From contig CM030708.1 in assembly GCA_017979445.1 (NCBI GenBank), positions 32,740,721 to 32,804,720 of the forward strand: 64,000 bases of DNA, written 5' to 3'. Of the stretch, positions 1 through 24,829 are shown piece after piece; position 1 is the stretch's first letter; each line of letters starts with the position of its first letter. The position numbers and the translations under genes are program-made. The notes below the pieces were generated by a model. The model saw only the letters and a program-made list of their open reading frames with translations. It had not been told where the DNA came from and ran no database searches. Origin of the DNA: Akebia trifoliata (lineage: Eukaryota; Streptophyta; Magnoliopsida; Ranunculales; Lardizabalaceae).

Positions 1-175
1 TGTTTTAGGCCAAGGGTTTGGAAAAAAAAAAATCAATGGTTTTGTAATGGGTACTTTGATCATTTTATGCTAGTCTCTCAAACAAGATCAAGGTCAAGGG
101 TATGTCATGAGTTTGAAAATACAGTGGGTGTCTCAGATATTCACCAAAACTTGGAAGGGTACGTCTAAATTACCC
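1..175 (+). repeat. Dispersed repeat family R1, copy 1
   Basis: The stretch with 'aacaagatcaaggtcaaggg', 'tattcaccaaaac' and 'gtctaaatta' recurs with moderate divergence near 25.6-25.77 kb and 48.2-48.38 kb in this orientation. It recurs near 9.3, 15.0, 15.7 and 38.8 kb in the other orientation. It shows no coding potential. The 78-codon frame across it is the repeat itself and is not called. Confidence 0.6.
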
Positions 176-1697
176 AAAAAACAATTGGAGTGGGGGGCAT
201 ACATTTCGATGAATTTCTCCAAGGGTGTCTCATTGGCTAAAGTTAGCATGACTCCCATTTTTAACCTTTTCGAGGGATATGGGAGAGACGCAGAGCAGCA
301 GAGAGCAAAGTCGATACCTAGTGATCTGAAAGCTCAGATATAGACTTGATTGACTGACTTCGACCGTTGGATCTGTTTGACCCATGAAAATCCAATGATT
401 TGAAATAAACGCTAACGGTCAAATAGTTGGTTTAACGGGCCAGCTCATGAGAAGATTCTGGTTTAGTTTCATTTTCGGGATGGCCTGCTCATATTTTACT
501 GTACCCAGCCCAGGCCCGGGTGTTCTATAGTTGGACATTAAATCATCCACATCATTAAGAAGTAATTTATTTTTATTTTTAAATTACAAAATCACCTCTT
601 AATGACATAATTGGCTGGGCTTGGTCAAAATTCCGTATATATTGACATTTATTTGACATTCGATATTTTCTAAACTTTTGAGAACTGTTTTGTTTTGGAA
701 AATGCTGGAATGACAAAATCGGAGGCACAAAAGTGACCAAAAATAAATAAATAAAGATGTGGGGCACATAACCGTAGATGCTTCTTACTCGTATCTCGCA
801 AAAAAGCATCTCCAGTAATGTGTGCGACACCACATCATTTTTGTCACCTTTGTGTCACCCAGCACATCTCGTTTTGTTTTTTTTTTTAAATATAAAAGCT
901 TTTTTAACATCGTTTGTTGTTTTTTTTTTATATGATCTAAGAGTCTACTTGCTGAGAAAAAAAATAAAGAGCGCAAGACAACCCACGATGATAAGCATGG
1001 TTTCAGTAAATGTGGGGTACTTAAGTCCTGAAATAATAAAAACATCTCTCATAAAAATAATAAATATTTTAATGACGTTTACAACTTTAATAATAAATAC
1101 TCATCTCAACTTTTAGGGACCACGCAGGGAATCAATTTTCAAAGAGAGATGATTTCCTTGGCCATGGAAAATCAAACTGTGTTGCAAAATAAATTACACC
1201 AATTGATTGCACCGATAAAATGTCAAAAACAGTTGGTTCTTATATCTATATTTACCATTTAAAGGTCTCGTTTATGGAAATCTAACAAAGATTTAAACAA
1301 ACAACTGGTTTTGTTTACAGTAACCAAACCAATTTTCAAATTCTGGTCAGATAGTGTGTTTCGTCTGATTTTTAAAACACTTAAAAGGCTGTTTTTATGA
1401 CCATTATAACACTTAAAATTAGTAAAACAAGTTTTTAAAATACAATAAGAGAATTTTAAGCAGAAAAGGAAGAAAATAAATAAAAGAAAAATGTTGTAGA
1501 TGTGAATTTAAAGAAGGGACAACCTACTGATCTACGAAAATTGTGAAAGCTCCTTGTACAGCTTCCCTTCCAAGAACAACTAACAAGATAGATTGAGAGG
1601 TAGAGATCCAAAAATCAATGAACCTCAAATGCAAACAACCAGTTTCAAGTAGTTGATGTGATGCAATCAACCTGCCAAATAATGGTAATTCCTTTAT
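176..1697. other. Gene-free flank downstream of MIRO
   Basis: AT-rich sequence with many homopolymer runs. I see no exon, RNA gene or recognisable element here. The part nearest 1697 should hold the 3' UTR of the minus-strand MIRO gene. An AATAAA on the minus strand (1693-1698) overlaps the MIRO stop codon and is unlikely to be the functional poly(A) signal. Confidence 0.5.
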
Positions 1698-14555
<12,858 letters not shown>

Positions 14556-14560
14556 TAAGA

Positions 14561-14697
14561 CTGCAAAATAATAAAAAAATATTAATAATAATAATAATAC
14601 AGAAAAATCTTAGATTCAATCTAAAATTTAGAATCACGAAAACAAACCAGATCTGTCGAATTTCAGACAAAATGAAGAGAAAACGCTAAGTTCTTAC
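14561..14697 (-). other. Intron in the MIRO 5' UTR
   Basis: On the minus strand a donor 'CCTCC|GTAAGAAC' at 14697 and an acceptor 'TTTTGCAG|TCTTAATGG' at 14561 bracket a 137-bp AT-rich intron, five bases upstream of the ATG. The upstream non-coding exon would run from 14698 to roughly 14830. It holds 'AAACCCTAG' (14719-14727, plus strand), a telo-box-like motif. Confidence 0.75.
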
Positions 14698-14959
14698 GGA
14701 GGAAATTGGGGATACTGAAAACCCTAGTTTCAGGAACTTCAAGAGAGGCGGCTGGTTTATAGATAAGTTTGACGAAGCCGTCGAAACCCTATTTCCAGAC
14801 TCGGAGATCGTGGCCACTTATGCTTGGGGAAGAAGCTTTGAATTGAACTGGAAAGTTACGAAAGGGCCTTTCTGCTTTCGGCCTTCCTCGTATATAATTT
14901 TATTTTTGTCTATATTTTTATTTAATTGCTCATTTTATTTTATTTTAGTACTTTTAATT

Positions 14960-15110
14960 TGGGTAATATTTAGGTACCCCCCAGGTCTTGGTGAAATTTA
15001 TAGGTACCCCTAGGTTTATATTAGCTGATGGTATGCCTCAATTGACTATGGTCTTCCTCTAATAGCAAATGATCAAAATGCCCTCATCTTCAAAAAAAAT
15101 TGCAAAACCC
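14960..15110 (-). repeat. Dispersed repeat family R1, copy 3
   Basis: 'gggtaatatttaggtacccc', 'caggtcttggtgaaattta' and 'aaatgccctcatcttc' match the reverse complement of the copy at 25.6-25.77 kb. It lies 130-280 bp upstream of the putative MIRO transcription start. Confidence 0.55.
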
Positions 15111-15120
15111 ATCCTTTAAA

Positions 15121-15790
15121 ACTCATGATCTAAGATCATTAGGGGAGGAAAAAAAAAGTGGTAATTTAGACCTGCCCTTCCATGGTTTTAAAACTCGGTT
15201 CACTTCTTGTCTCGTCCATGCCCAATGTCAAGTTGTCTCGAACGAGTCATCTCGTCTTGTTCGACAATGAGACAATAATTTTAAACAATTTAAAAAATCT
15301 GAAAAAATTATGAGAACCCTCTTCAATAATTTTAAATAATAATTTTATCAAACTCCTTTGTTTTCTATTCCACTTGGCTGAGAAGAGGAGAAAAAATCAA
15401 TTTGGGGTGAAAATGATTGGGTTTGAAGATGAAAGATGATACATCTCGTTTGTCTTGGATATCTTGGACCAAATTTGCGATATCTCGTCCAAGACGTATC
15501 GTTCATCTCTCGAGATTCCACAAAATCCAAAAAACACGCTCATCTATGTTGTTGTTGGGTAATATTGAAACGACTCATGCGATACATCTCAATCTCATAC
15601 GAGTTTTGAAACATGACCCCTTCATTTCATCAATATTAGGGATATCCATGTGTTTTCAAACCAATGACATACACCCTTACCTAAAATTTTTACGAGATAT
15701 TAATATAAAATGACCTAAATGTCTTTATCTTCACCCTCTAGCCAAAACTCCACGACTTCTTCTCCCCCAAAAACCTATCATCTTTATGTT
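15121..15790 (-). repeat. R1 copy 4, split by a MITE
   Basis: The left part 'gtaatttagacctgcccttc' (to 15180) and the right part 'atttcatcaatattagggat' (from 15622) read together as one R1 copy, matching the reverse complement of the 25.7-kb copy. The 435-bp M1 element at 15181-15615 separates them. This gives a relative age: R1 first, M1 later. Confidence 0.6.
15181..15615. mobile_element. Non-autonomous hAT-like MITE, family M1 (435 bp)
   Basis: Terminal inverted repeats: left 'catggttttaaaactcg', right 'cgagttttgaaacatg'. Flanking 8-mers are 'tgcccttc' and 'accccttc', identical at the last six positions, consistent with a decayed 8-bp target duplication. The interior is rich in 'ctcgtc' and 'gagacg' motifs and shares long stretches, inverted, with the copy at 18521-18981. 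No transposase frame. Confidence 0.8.
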
Positions 15791-16367
15791 ACTAAGCTCT
15801 AGGGCAATCTATTTTAAATTAATTTGACGTGTTCATATATTTTAAAATATCATTGATTTTTCTACACACAAATTCATCCTTCTCTTTGTTTTGTATCCCT
15901 AACTTATTCTTAAAATTTTAATGTTAAAGGAAATGGATTCTTGAGGTTGAAGGTTAGGTACAAATATTTTCATTTACAATTTGTAACTTTAAATAAAATT
16001 AGATAGATCTATTCAATCTCATCTGCAATGTCTTGTACATGTCTTCAAATTTTCACTTGGAATTCCATTGATTCGTTACTCCGAAAATCCTAACTTGATC
16101 TTGAGATTTGAATGTTGGGAATACAACTTTTAAGATTGAAAAAAAAAATTGGTAAAAAACTTTACCTTAAGGTTGAAGGTGACTAGTTTTAAGTGAGAAA
16201 ATCATGTAGTTTAGAGTTTAGTTCATTTGCATAGATGACCAGTAATGAAAGGGGCATGTCATCAATTTTGAAGGAATGAGAGTATCTCTGGTATTGTCTT
16301 GGTTGTGAAAGGGTGTGTTTGAATCACCCGAACAAATTTACCCTCATTTTCAACCTCAATATTATAT

Positions 16368-16818
16368 TTAAGGGTGCCGATGGTCAATTCCAGAGGTATC
16401 TAGAATCGGCACCATAATATTTACCAGTTCTAGTTCTAATAAGTTCTGACTTTAATACTAAAATTAGTAGACTTGAAACCACCAAAAATCATAGATACCC
16501 ATCAGTCATTTTTCTTAATAAATGGATAAGATAAGAAAACATCGTGAAAGATAGTAGTATTTCATCTCCTTTGCATGAAAGTTTTTTTAAACACCAAATT
16601 CACGAAGATACATAATCTTGCCATACTCGATTTTTTTGTTCATCTTATCCATTTATGAAGAACCGAAATCGATGGGTACTTACATTTTTTAGTGATTCCT
16701 ATTACAGTTTCACTAATTTTAGAATCGAAATCATAACCAACAAGATATATATATATGATGCTTTGGATTCTAAAAATATTTGGAATTGAGCCCAAACCGG
16801 CCCATTGACACCCCTAAA
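16368..16818. mobile_element. Putative hAT-like MITE with GGGTGYCRATGG ends
   Basis: The left end 'taagggtgccgatggtcaat' and right end 'cccattgacacccctaaata' are imperfect inverted repeats of a type common at hAT termini. The interior has no coding potential. Flanks are AT-rich and no clean 8-bp duplication can be read, so the limits are approximate. Confidence 0.45.
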
Positions 16819-16819
16819 T

Positions 16820-17380
16820 ATATGCCCTAGGGGAGACATTTCGATGCCTTAAATACATATTGGGAAAAAAACATTTGAGGGTATTTTTGTGGCCTAAGGA
16901 CAATGCTATTAATACACTTTAAAAATTGGATTTTGTACCCAAAAAAAAAAAATAGACGTGTTGGCCTATGTTAAAGTTTTGTATCAAAATTGACCTTAAA
17001 AATATATTTTTGACCAAAAATACCCCTAGATGCTTGTTCCCAAAGTGTATTTAATGCACATTAACATGTGCCCTTAGGGCAAACTTCATAGACCACACCA
17101 TCCCAAACCCCCCTCCCCAACAAAAAAATTATAATAAAGTCCTCAATTATTATTTTTATTTATCAAAATACCCTTAAATGCTTATTCTCAAGGCGTATTT
17201 ATTGCACTTGAACGAGTGCCCTTAGGGCACCAGTTAAGGGCGTATCGAGATGTAAATAAGCAATCTAGGATATTATTGATAAAAAAAATATATTTTAAGG
17301 GAATTCAATTTTCAAGGTGTATTTAATGCATCAGAATGTATGCCCTTGGGGCACATGTTAACAAAACCTAAAAAAAAAAA
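16820..17380. repeat. Short interspersed units around 'gtgcccttagggcac'
   Basis: At least three units combine 'aaggcgtatttaatgcac'-like sequence with a near-palindromic 'gtgcccttagggcac': about 17030-17085, 17185-17235 and 17317-17362. A fourth diverged unit is at 43436-43480. The centre of the second unit (17216-17230) is a perfect palindrome with a 3-base middle. The last unit ends about 240 bp before the PNC start codon. The origin is not recognised. Confidence 0.6.
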
Positions 17381-17598
17381 AAGATCTCCGTTAGTCTCCG
17401 CCACCTCACCTACCGTTAAGTTAGAGGCGCCTGTCAAAGTTCCCATTCCCATTTCCCAATAACAGTGCCCACTGCCACCTTTTTGTATCTCTCTACGTCA
17501 CGATCAGTTATTTCCTTCCATTTTCTTTCACCGCTTCTTCGCCTTCTTCACTCACCGAAAAATCCCACATTTGTTCCAACTTTACCACAGAACTCATC

Positions 17599-20500
17599 AT
17601 GGCCGTTTATCTGGAATCTATATCAGAGGCGACATCGGGAGCCGTTGGATCATTGCTGAGCACAACCATTCTCTACCCTCTCGATACGTGTAAGACTAAA
17701 TACCAGGCCGAAGCTCGAGTACAAGGCCAGCAAAGATACAGGTGAGCAATCCTTCTGTTTGATTTAACTTTAGTTTTCTTTGATTATTTGGGATCTTTTT
17801 CGTTCTAATTTAAGTTGTTAGATCGTACTTGTGGTACAAATCTTCCCAAGTTTGGACTTATTGTTTGGTATTTTAGAATTGTTATGTTATAAAAGGATGA
17901 ATTAAATCATTGTTTATGTTTCGAAATTTGATCTTGAAAGACTAGAATTACAAGTGAGGAGTTGTTAATTGTTAGTAGATATTTGGGTGATTGGAAACCG
18001 ACATCGATAAGTGATAAGTTTATTAGTTAATTTAATAAAATAAGGTTAATGGAATTGAGGTTTTCGTGCTTTATCCTTCAATTAGTACTACTTTCCGCCA
18101 TTCCTCAACATGGAAATCATATAGAACCTTCTTTTGGAACTCTGCTTTGGTGCAAAAACATCAACATCTCTCACCTTCTTGTTATATAGATGTGAGAAGA
18201 CTTATTAGATATGGATGGTGATCCTTAGACAAGTATCTACTAAAATGAATTTTTTTTTTTTTTTTTTTGAAGGTATAAGTTGTATTGTATTTATGAAGAA
18301 GGAGCAATGGTCGAGATGACCATTACTACAAAGGAGTACAAAATTAGTCATGTGGCTTGCATATAGAGTCCCATCTAAATAATAAATCTTTAGAGAAGAT
18401 TCCCTTGAATTCCTCAAATAATTTGCAACAACAACAAAAAAATACTAATAATTAGTTCCTAGACCGGTTGTTCATTCCCCTCGAACACTTGGTTGTTTCT
18501 CTCCTTCCATGGATCCCAACCATTGTTTCAAAACTCGTCCGAGATTGAGACGTATCACCTCAGTCGTCTTAGTATCACCCAACAACGAGATTGATAGACA
18601 GACGTGCTTTTTTGGGGTTTGCGGAATCTCGTGAGATGAATTATACGTCTCGGACGAGATATCGAAAATTTTGGACGAGATATCCTAGACAAACGAGATG
18701 TATCAATTTTCATTTCTAAACCCTATCATTTTCACTTGCAAATCAATTTTTTCTTCTCTTCTCAACCAAGTGAACTGGAGAACAAAGGGGTTTGGTAAAA
18801 AACTTCATCTTCCACCTCTAACTCAAGATGAAATCGAAGAGGGTTTTCAGAATTTTTTCAGATTTTTTTAAATGGTCTGAAACCATTGTATCATTGCCGA
18901 ACAAGACGAGATGACTCGTCTGAGACAACTCGGTATCGGGCATGGACGAGACGAGACGTGAATTAGAGTTTTAAAACCATGATCTCAACAGATTGCAAAA
19001 AGTGGTAAATGCCAGAGAGACAAGATGAAAAAGAGGATAGGAGGAAGATGGGAGAGAGAGGAAAAATGATTGAGGAAAGAGAAAGGAAGAGAGAAGAGAG
19101 TAGAGAAGAGGAAAATGAAGAGAGAAGAGAAAGGCACAACCAACCCTAGTTTATTTTCTAATTTTATTTTGTTTTTTTTTTTACTTATATAAGTAATACA
19201 TTAACTTATATGTAATAATACAATTAACTCATATGGGGTGAATGAAAATGGATGAGAGAGTGGTCCGGCTAAAAGGGCGTCGAGTTGTGGGGTGTGGAAG
19301 GGTATCCTCAGAAGACCTCTATTGTTGAAGAGAAAAGTGAGATGTAAAGTGGGGAGGGGGAGTAAGGTGAGATTTTGGGAGGATTGGTGGTGTGGGAATG
19401 GTCCGCTTTAGAACATATTTCCGGATCTTTTTGCTTTGTTGCAGAAGAAGAATCAAGTTATTTCGTGTTTCAGAAGTGTTGATAATGGGGCGATTAATTG
19501 GGATTTTGGGTTCAGAAGATCTTTTAATGATTGGAAGGTGGGTAATCTTGGGAGGCTAACTTCTATGTTGGAGAGCATAAGCTTGGAGAGTTCCTCGGAA
19601 GATCATAGAGTGTGGGGCACTAGAGATGGAAAATTTACGGTGAAGTCTTTTTATGAGGGTATCGTTCCTAGTACTGCATCGTCTTTTCCTTGCTCTTTTG
19701 TCTGGGGGGTAAGGTTCCTCTGAAGATCTCGACTTTTCTTTAGATGGCGGCGTTAGGGAGACTTGCTACTATGGACCAGTTGATTAAAAGGGATTTTATT
19801 TAGCCGAATTAGTGTTGCATGTGCAGTTCTCAGGCAGAAACGGTGGACTATTTACTCATTCATTGTCGAGTGGCTCACCTCATTTGGTCGCACTTCTTAT
19901 CTTTATTTGGTATTGTAGGTTGTTTCCCCAGATCAATTAAGTTGGCTTTAGAGTCTTGGTTGTCGTGGGGTGGTTATTTCTCGTCTTCTAAACAGATTCT
20001 TTGGTTCTTGATCCCCTTCGCGGTTTGTTGGGAAATTTGAAAATATTGCAATCAGTGCATTTTTTAGGGGAAAGTGACTACGATGGAAGGATTATTTCTT
20101 TCTATTTTGGAGCTTATGTTCTATTGGAGTAAACTTTACAAGGTTTTTAAGGGGGTCTTCTTTGAAGATTTTATTGTGCAATGGGATAGGGTTTGCTCGT
20201 TGTCATGAGAGTCTTTTGTTTTGTTTTTTGTTTGCCTTTCCTTTTTATTGGTTTTTTTTCTTTGTTTTGGGTTGGTCTCCTCGACCCCCCTTGAATTTTC
20301 TTCTCTTAATAATCTTATCTTTACTGATCAATAAAAAAAAAACCGCATAAGAGAGCCTAAGCTCGGTTTGAGTCACGTTGAATGAGACTTGACTTGACCC
20401 CTACCCAACTTATGACCGAGCTCCAAATTCCCAACTCCAACCTAGCCCAATGTATAGAATATCCAGAGCCCAGGTGTTGGCTGATTAAATTGATTGTCTC

Positions 20501-23500
20501 AAGATTCTGAGTCGCTGGGCTATTCCATTTGGTGAAAAGCCTTCGGTGTTGGATAATTTTTTGTTTGTCCTGTTGTCTGTTGGTTCCTTCAGAAGTTATC
20601 TAGTGATATTATTAAGAAAATAAAAATAAGAATAAATAAATTCTTAGTGAAATTTACCTTAGCAACCACCATCAGATATGTTAAAATTGTAATTGTTGGT
20701 TAACAGTTGCTTTTGTACTGTATTTGACTGAAGTTATTGTGAAACACAATTGCACCACTGTACCCATCCCACTGACATCTCTCACCATAATATTATCTCT
20801 TTCGGCACACCCATTACTAAAATTCATTATTTTGTTCAATGCTACACCTGCTGGGTATGGTGGACATCTCTATAGTGTCATCAAATGAAGCATCTGACTC
20901 AGAAACACAAGGCTCAAGGATAGGGTATATCCACGTGAGTATTCGGCTGTGATTTTTTAGGTCGGATTCGTGTTGTTGTAGATCTGTCCATCTTTTGGCA
21001 AGGTTGTTCGAATTCGAATCCATTCTTTGCCAACCTTGACACATTGCTTCACTACTTAAAAGTTGAATTTTCCCGTTCAGCTGCCTCGCCAATTGTAAAT
21101 GTCCTCTTTTGAGTTAGCCCCACAAATCTTTTACCTCCAACAGAAATTATTATGGTTGTCCAAACTTTTGCTTTGCCAATCCATCTTCTATGGCTGTATC
21201 CCATGTTATAAGCACCAAATCACGAAGAAAGATTGAAGGCACGATTGCAAGGAATTGGAGCTACATTCCATGATCTTGAGGATGTGTTCTTTTATACTCA
21301 ATGAACAGTGTTTGACGAACTAGTATCCCTGCCACAATACACCTCATGCACCCTCTATGTACATAGGAAAAGAATCATTAAAAGAAATTCTGAGATCCAA
21401 ACAGAAGAGATGGGCCTACAACAATCCTATTTTGTCAATTTTTTTTATGAACATGACCAGTTTGCCATTCAACTCTATCATTAGCCCTATCTTTTGACAA
21501 AGTCTCAAGGCACGTTTCTCTACATATTTTCTTACTTACTACATCAGTGATCAGTGCCTTTTTTGGCCTTCTTCTCGCCCTTATGGGTCTTCAACGTGCA
21601 CCAAATTTTCCTTTCTCACTGGTGCCATTATTGGTCAAAGTTTAGAATACTTTTAAAATTCGAATAGGAAATTAGGTTAATAAAGATCTATAATTTATAA
21701 TGTTTTGATGAATGAAAGTCAACTTTATAGTTGGGTGAGATGCCCCATCACTTGGGTATTGGCTGACCTTTGTTGATCATCGTTACTAAGAGTTAACTCG
21801 AATATTCTGAACTATTTTGCCTTATGTAGCAACATATTGATTTAATAAGTAGTTAGCTGTTAAAAAATGATTTATTTAATTTCAATTGCTGTGACTTGTA
21901 GGAATCTCTCTGATGTATTATGGGAAGCAATTTCTAGACATCAGGTTCTTTCATTGTACCAAGGGCTAGGAACCAAGAACCTACAATCCTTCATTGCACA
22001 ATTTGTGTACTTCTATGGTTACAGTTACTTCAAAAGGCATTATATAGTGTGGAGTGGGAAAAAAGCTATTGGAACAAAAGCAAACTTGATTATTGCTGCT
22101 GCTGCTGGGGCTTGCACCGTCTTATTGACACATGTAAGTCATCTTTTGTGCAGTCTCATTCACTTATTTGAGACAGTAAGGGCAGCTTCGTGTAGTCAAT
22201 CCCAAATTTTTGGGACAAGGCCTTGATGATGATGTAATCCTAATTTTTCTTGCATATAGTGCAAAGCTCAGATACTTTGGATTGTTTGATCCATGGTGTT
22301 GGAATTGGAATCTGAGTACCATTTTGATGTAGCAAGTCACTGTAGATTCATTTTCTATTTTCAATTTCCTCTGAACTCCAAAATATTCTATATCTGATTT
22401 TGCTTTTCAGCCCCTTGATACAGTATCCTCGAGGATGCAAACAAGTGCGTTTGGGAAATCCAAGGGGCTTTGGAAAACCCTTACAGAGAGCAGTTGGAGT
22501 GAAGTATATGATGGCCTTGGCATCTCTCTTCTTCTGACCTCCAACCCTGCTATCCAGGTACTCACAATGCATTTTTTTGGACTCCCACATGTGACACATG
22601 GCGAGTGATGGGTTGATCTGGGAAACCTGTGAATTATAATTTAATGTTAGGAGGATGGCTTTAAACATCAGGGATTCGATGCAGTTGGTTTATTATGTCA
22701 AGTGTGATTTGCTATTGTGACTCATCCCCTCTTTGTGCCATATGTACATATATCCTGTTTATAGACATAACCACTGTTTAGAGAGCTGCCATTGGCACCA
22801 CAACTTACCTATTACATCTCGACTTCTTAAATTATTTATTGCACACTAATTGAAGATTAAAACACACCATTCAAACATTACAAAAGTTTGGTTCCAATTA
22901 TTACCTCAACATTACAAAGCATTATAACACATTCAAACAATTTCAACAATTGCTTAAAATTAGATTAGGCTCATATAAAATCCTAAATCTGACAAATGGG
23001 AATCTAAACAAGAGAGAGAGAGAGAGAGAGAGAATCTATCGGCACCTCTACTTTTACTTATTCTCAGGCTCTCAGCCATTGACTTCTTTTTCTTTTAATT
23101 TTAATTGGAATGTCATAAGTAAATGTTGGGGTGCCAATAGCAGCTCTCACTGTTTATAATACCAATTATAAAGGTAAAATAGGTGTACCTTTTCATGATA
23201 AGAAAGCTCATTTGGTATTCCATGCTGTAGTATACTGTATTTGACCAGCTTAAACAAAGATTGCTGAAAGGGCAACAGAGCAACAAAACACATGCAGAGT
23301 CATCCCCCGAAGCACTTTCCGCCGCCTTAGCTTTTGTGTTGGGTGCAGTGTCAAAGAGTATCGCAACTGTATTGACGTATCCAGCAATCAGGTATTCAGT
23401 CATTTATCACACATTTCTCGTCTTCAGCTTTAGAGGCCGTTTGGATACACATAAAAAAGTAACTTTGTTTTTGTTTTTTCAAACTTAAAAACCTTTTGAT

Positions 23501-23968
23501 AGTTGAAAAGCTTGTTAGGATTAATTTTAGAAAACTTCTTTCAAAAGTAAAAAAATCTTAATTTTTTAAAAAGCAAAAGGAAATCACTTTCTACTTTCTA
23601 AAAGTTACTTACTCTCAAAGCTATTTTCTATTCAAATGGGTTCTTAATGTATTGAACAAAAACAAATCAATGTATAATCCATGGACAGGTGTAAAGTCGT
23701 GATTCAAGCCGCTGACCCAGATGATGATGAAATGAAGGAAGCTCAACCCAAGTCCCCCAAAACAATGTTGGGCACGCTATACACAATTTGGAAAAGAGAA
23801 GGATTATTGGGCTTCTTCAAAGGGGTCCAAGCTCAGATACTGAAGACCGTTCTAAGCTCGGCCTTGCTTTTGATGATCAAAGAGAAGATCACGAAGACTA
23901 CATGGGTCCTGATACTTGCACTCCACAGGTATCTGATACTCACACGGAGTCTATTAAAGAATGATTGA
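17599..23968 (+). CDS. PNC: Peroxisomal adenine nucleotide carrier (PNC)
   Basis: A mitochondrial-carrier-superfamily protein of the peroxisomal membrane that exchanges cytosolic ATP for AMP/ADP, supporting fatty-acid activation and beta-oxidation. Exons: 17599-17741, 21902-22133, 22411-22557, 23231-23391, 23689-23968. All are GT-AG and in phase, 963 nt, 320 aa, near the size of Arabidopsis PNC1 and PNC2. It starts [20 protein letters not shown] and has the three carrier-repeat signatures, [16 protein letters not shown] and YPAIRCK. The third departs from the canonical Px[DE]xx[KR], as I recall for the PNC group. LYQGLGTKN and [17 protein letters not shown] are also typical. Intron 1 is 4.2 kb and carries a MITE and a LINE tail. 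An ATG at 17465 in another frame, upstream, does not continue into the family sequence. Confidence 0.95.
18521..18981. mobile_element. Non-autonomous hAT-like MITE, family M1 (461 bp), in PNC intron 1
   Basis: Left end 'cattgtttcaaaactcgtcc', right end 'gagttttaaaaccatg'. The flanking 8-mers 'atcccaac' (18513-18520) and 'atctcaac' (18982-18989) match at 7 of 8. The interior is an inverted relative of the 15.2-kb copy. A poly(T) run (about 18246-18267) sits outside it and is not part of it. Confidence 0.85.
19350..20342 (+). mobile_element. 5'-truncated LINE (L1-type) 3' end, in PNC intron 1
   Basis: A broken reading frame encodes the end of a plant LINE ORF2: a stretch with [16 protein letters not shown] (19436-19723), then [20 protein letters not shown] followed by [10 protein letters not shown] (19819-20040), the C-terminal zinc-binding RVT-associated domain (CxxC...HxxxxC). 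Frameshifts and stops separate the parts, so it is dead. A 3' UTR with 'ttggtctcctcgaccccc' and a poly(A) run (20332-20342) follow. The 5' limit is approximate, and no target duplication was identified. Confidence 0.8.
20343..21901. other. Rest of PNC intron 1
   Basis: No exon of PNC is expected or seen here. A 91-codon minus-strand frame (20817-21092) and, on the plus strand, a short stretch with a frame reading [20 protein letters not shown] (about 21229-21288) look weakly protein-like. I cannot assign either to a family and neither is linked by splice sites. They may be relics of inserted sequence. Confidence 0.35.
23010..23034. repeat. (GA)n microsatellite in PNC intron 3
   Basis: A pure GA run of about 12 units, in the intron between the exons ending at 22557 and starting at 23231. 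Confidence 0.85.
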
Positions 23969-24004
23969 TAGAAACATCGGTAATGTACGAGCATATCCCT
24001 TGTT

Positions 24005-24010
24005 AATAAA
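24005..24010 (+). terminator. Candidate PNC polyadenylation signal
   Basis: AATAAA lies 37 bp after the PNC stop codon, with a second 'aaataaag' about 33 bp further on. Placement fits a plant near-upstream element. No cleavage site can be read from sequence alone. Confidence 0.4.
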
Positions 24011-24544
24011 GTGTTTCGATTTGGTTTTGACGACCCAAATAAAGATTGTGTGTAGTAGAGGTAATAAGGGTCATCTAGAATTAAAGGTAAGCTTAATTAT
24101 GGGAAGGAAATTCAAATAGTGTTGACTATGGATGTTTTTGTTAACTATTAATTTGATTTATATGTGTTTATCACTTGAAGAAGTTTGAATCCTCAAGCAG
24201 GTCGATCCTTCTCATTTGATCCTCTTGAGAGGATGCCTATCGGAACCTATGTTTTAAAGACCAGTAAACTCGACCTCGGGTGTTCATTAAGTCGAATAAA
24301 CTTGATGACATGTGAGTTGATCATTAAAATACTAACAAGCCTTTCAAGGAGCTCTAGTAATTCTGAATAGTTGTTTGAACAACGAGTTATATTCTAGAGA
24401 CCCTTAATATTGGCGTGTTTGGGGCGGGGAAAGACATAACTGATAGTTCTTACTCAAGGCATTATTTATTTATGATAAAAAAGAATAGAAATACGAAAGA
24501 CTCGTGGTATCCTTTCGAGCTAATGAAATTATCTGTGAACATAT

Positions 24545-24765
24545 CACTAGCTAATGAAATTAGTAATATTATCCGTGAACGTATTGAGCAATATGATAGA
24601 GAAGTAAAGATTGTGAATACCGGCATTGTGCTTCAAGTAGGCGACGGCATTGCTCGTATTCATGGTCTTGATGAAGTAATGGCCAATGCATTAGTAACAT
24701 TTGAAGTAAGCCTTGCTCTGAATTGGAATAAAAAAGTATTGGTGTGGTATTGATGGGTGACTCCA
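24545..24765 (+). pseudogene. atpA: Nuclear plastid DNA fragment: atpA 5' part
   Basis: The frame carries [20 protein letters not shown] followed by [19 protein letters not shown] and [12 protein letters not shown], the N-terminal region of the plastid ATP synthase alpha subunit. It then decays: 'aattggaataaaaaagtatt' and 'ggtgtggtattgatgggtga' still track the gene, but the frame ends in TGA. It is a fragment of about 70 codons with substitutions, so an old NUPT and not functional. The similarity is to plastid atpA and not to mitochondrial atp1, whose N-terminus is different. Lies about 570 bp downstream of PNC. Confidence 0.85.
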
Positions 24766-24829
24766 TGGTTAAAACCTTTGATCTTCCCCCCTAAAATCCC
24801 ATTGTTGTCAAATTAGTTTTTTAATAGTT

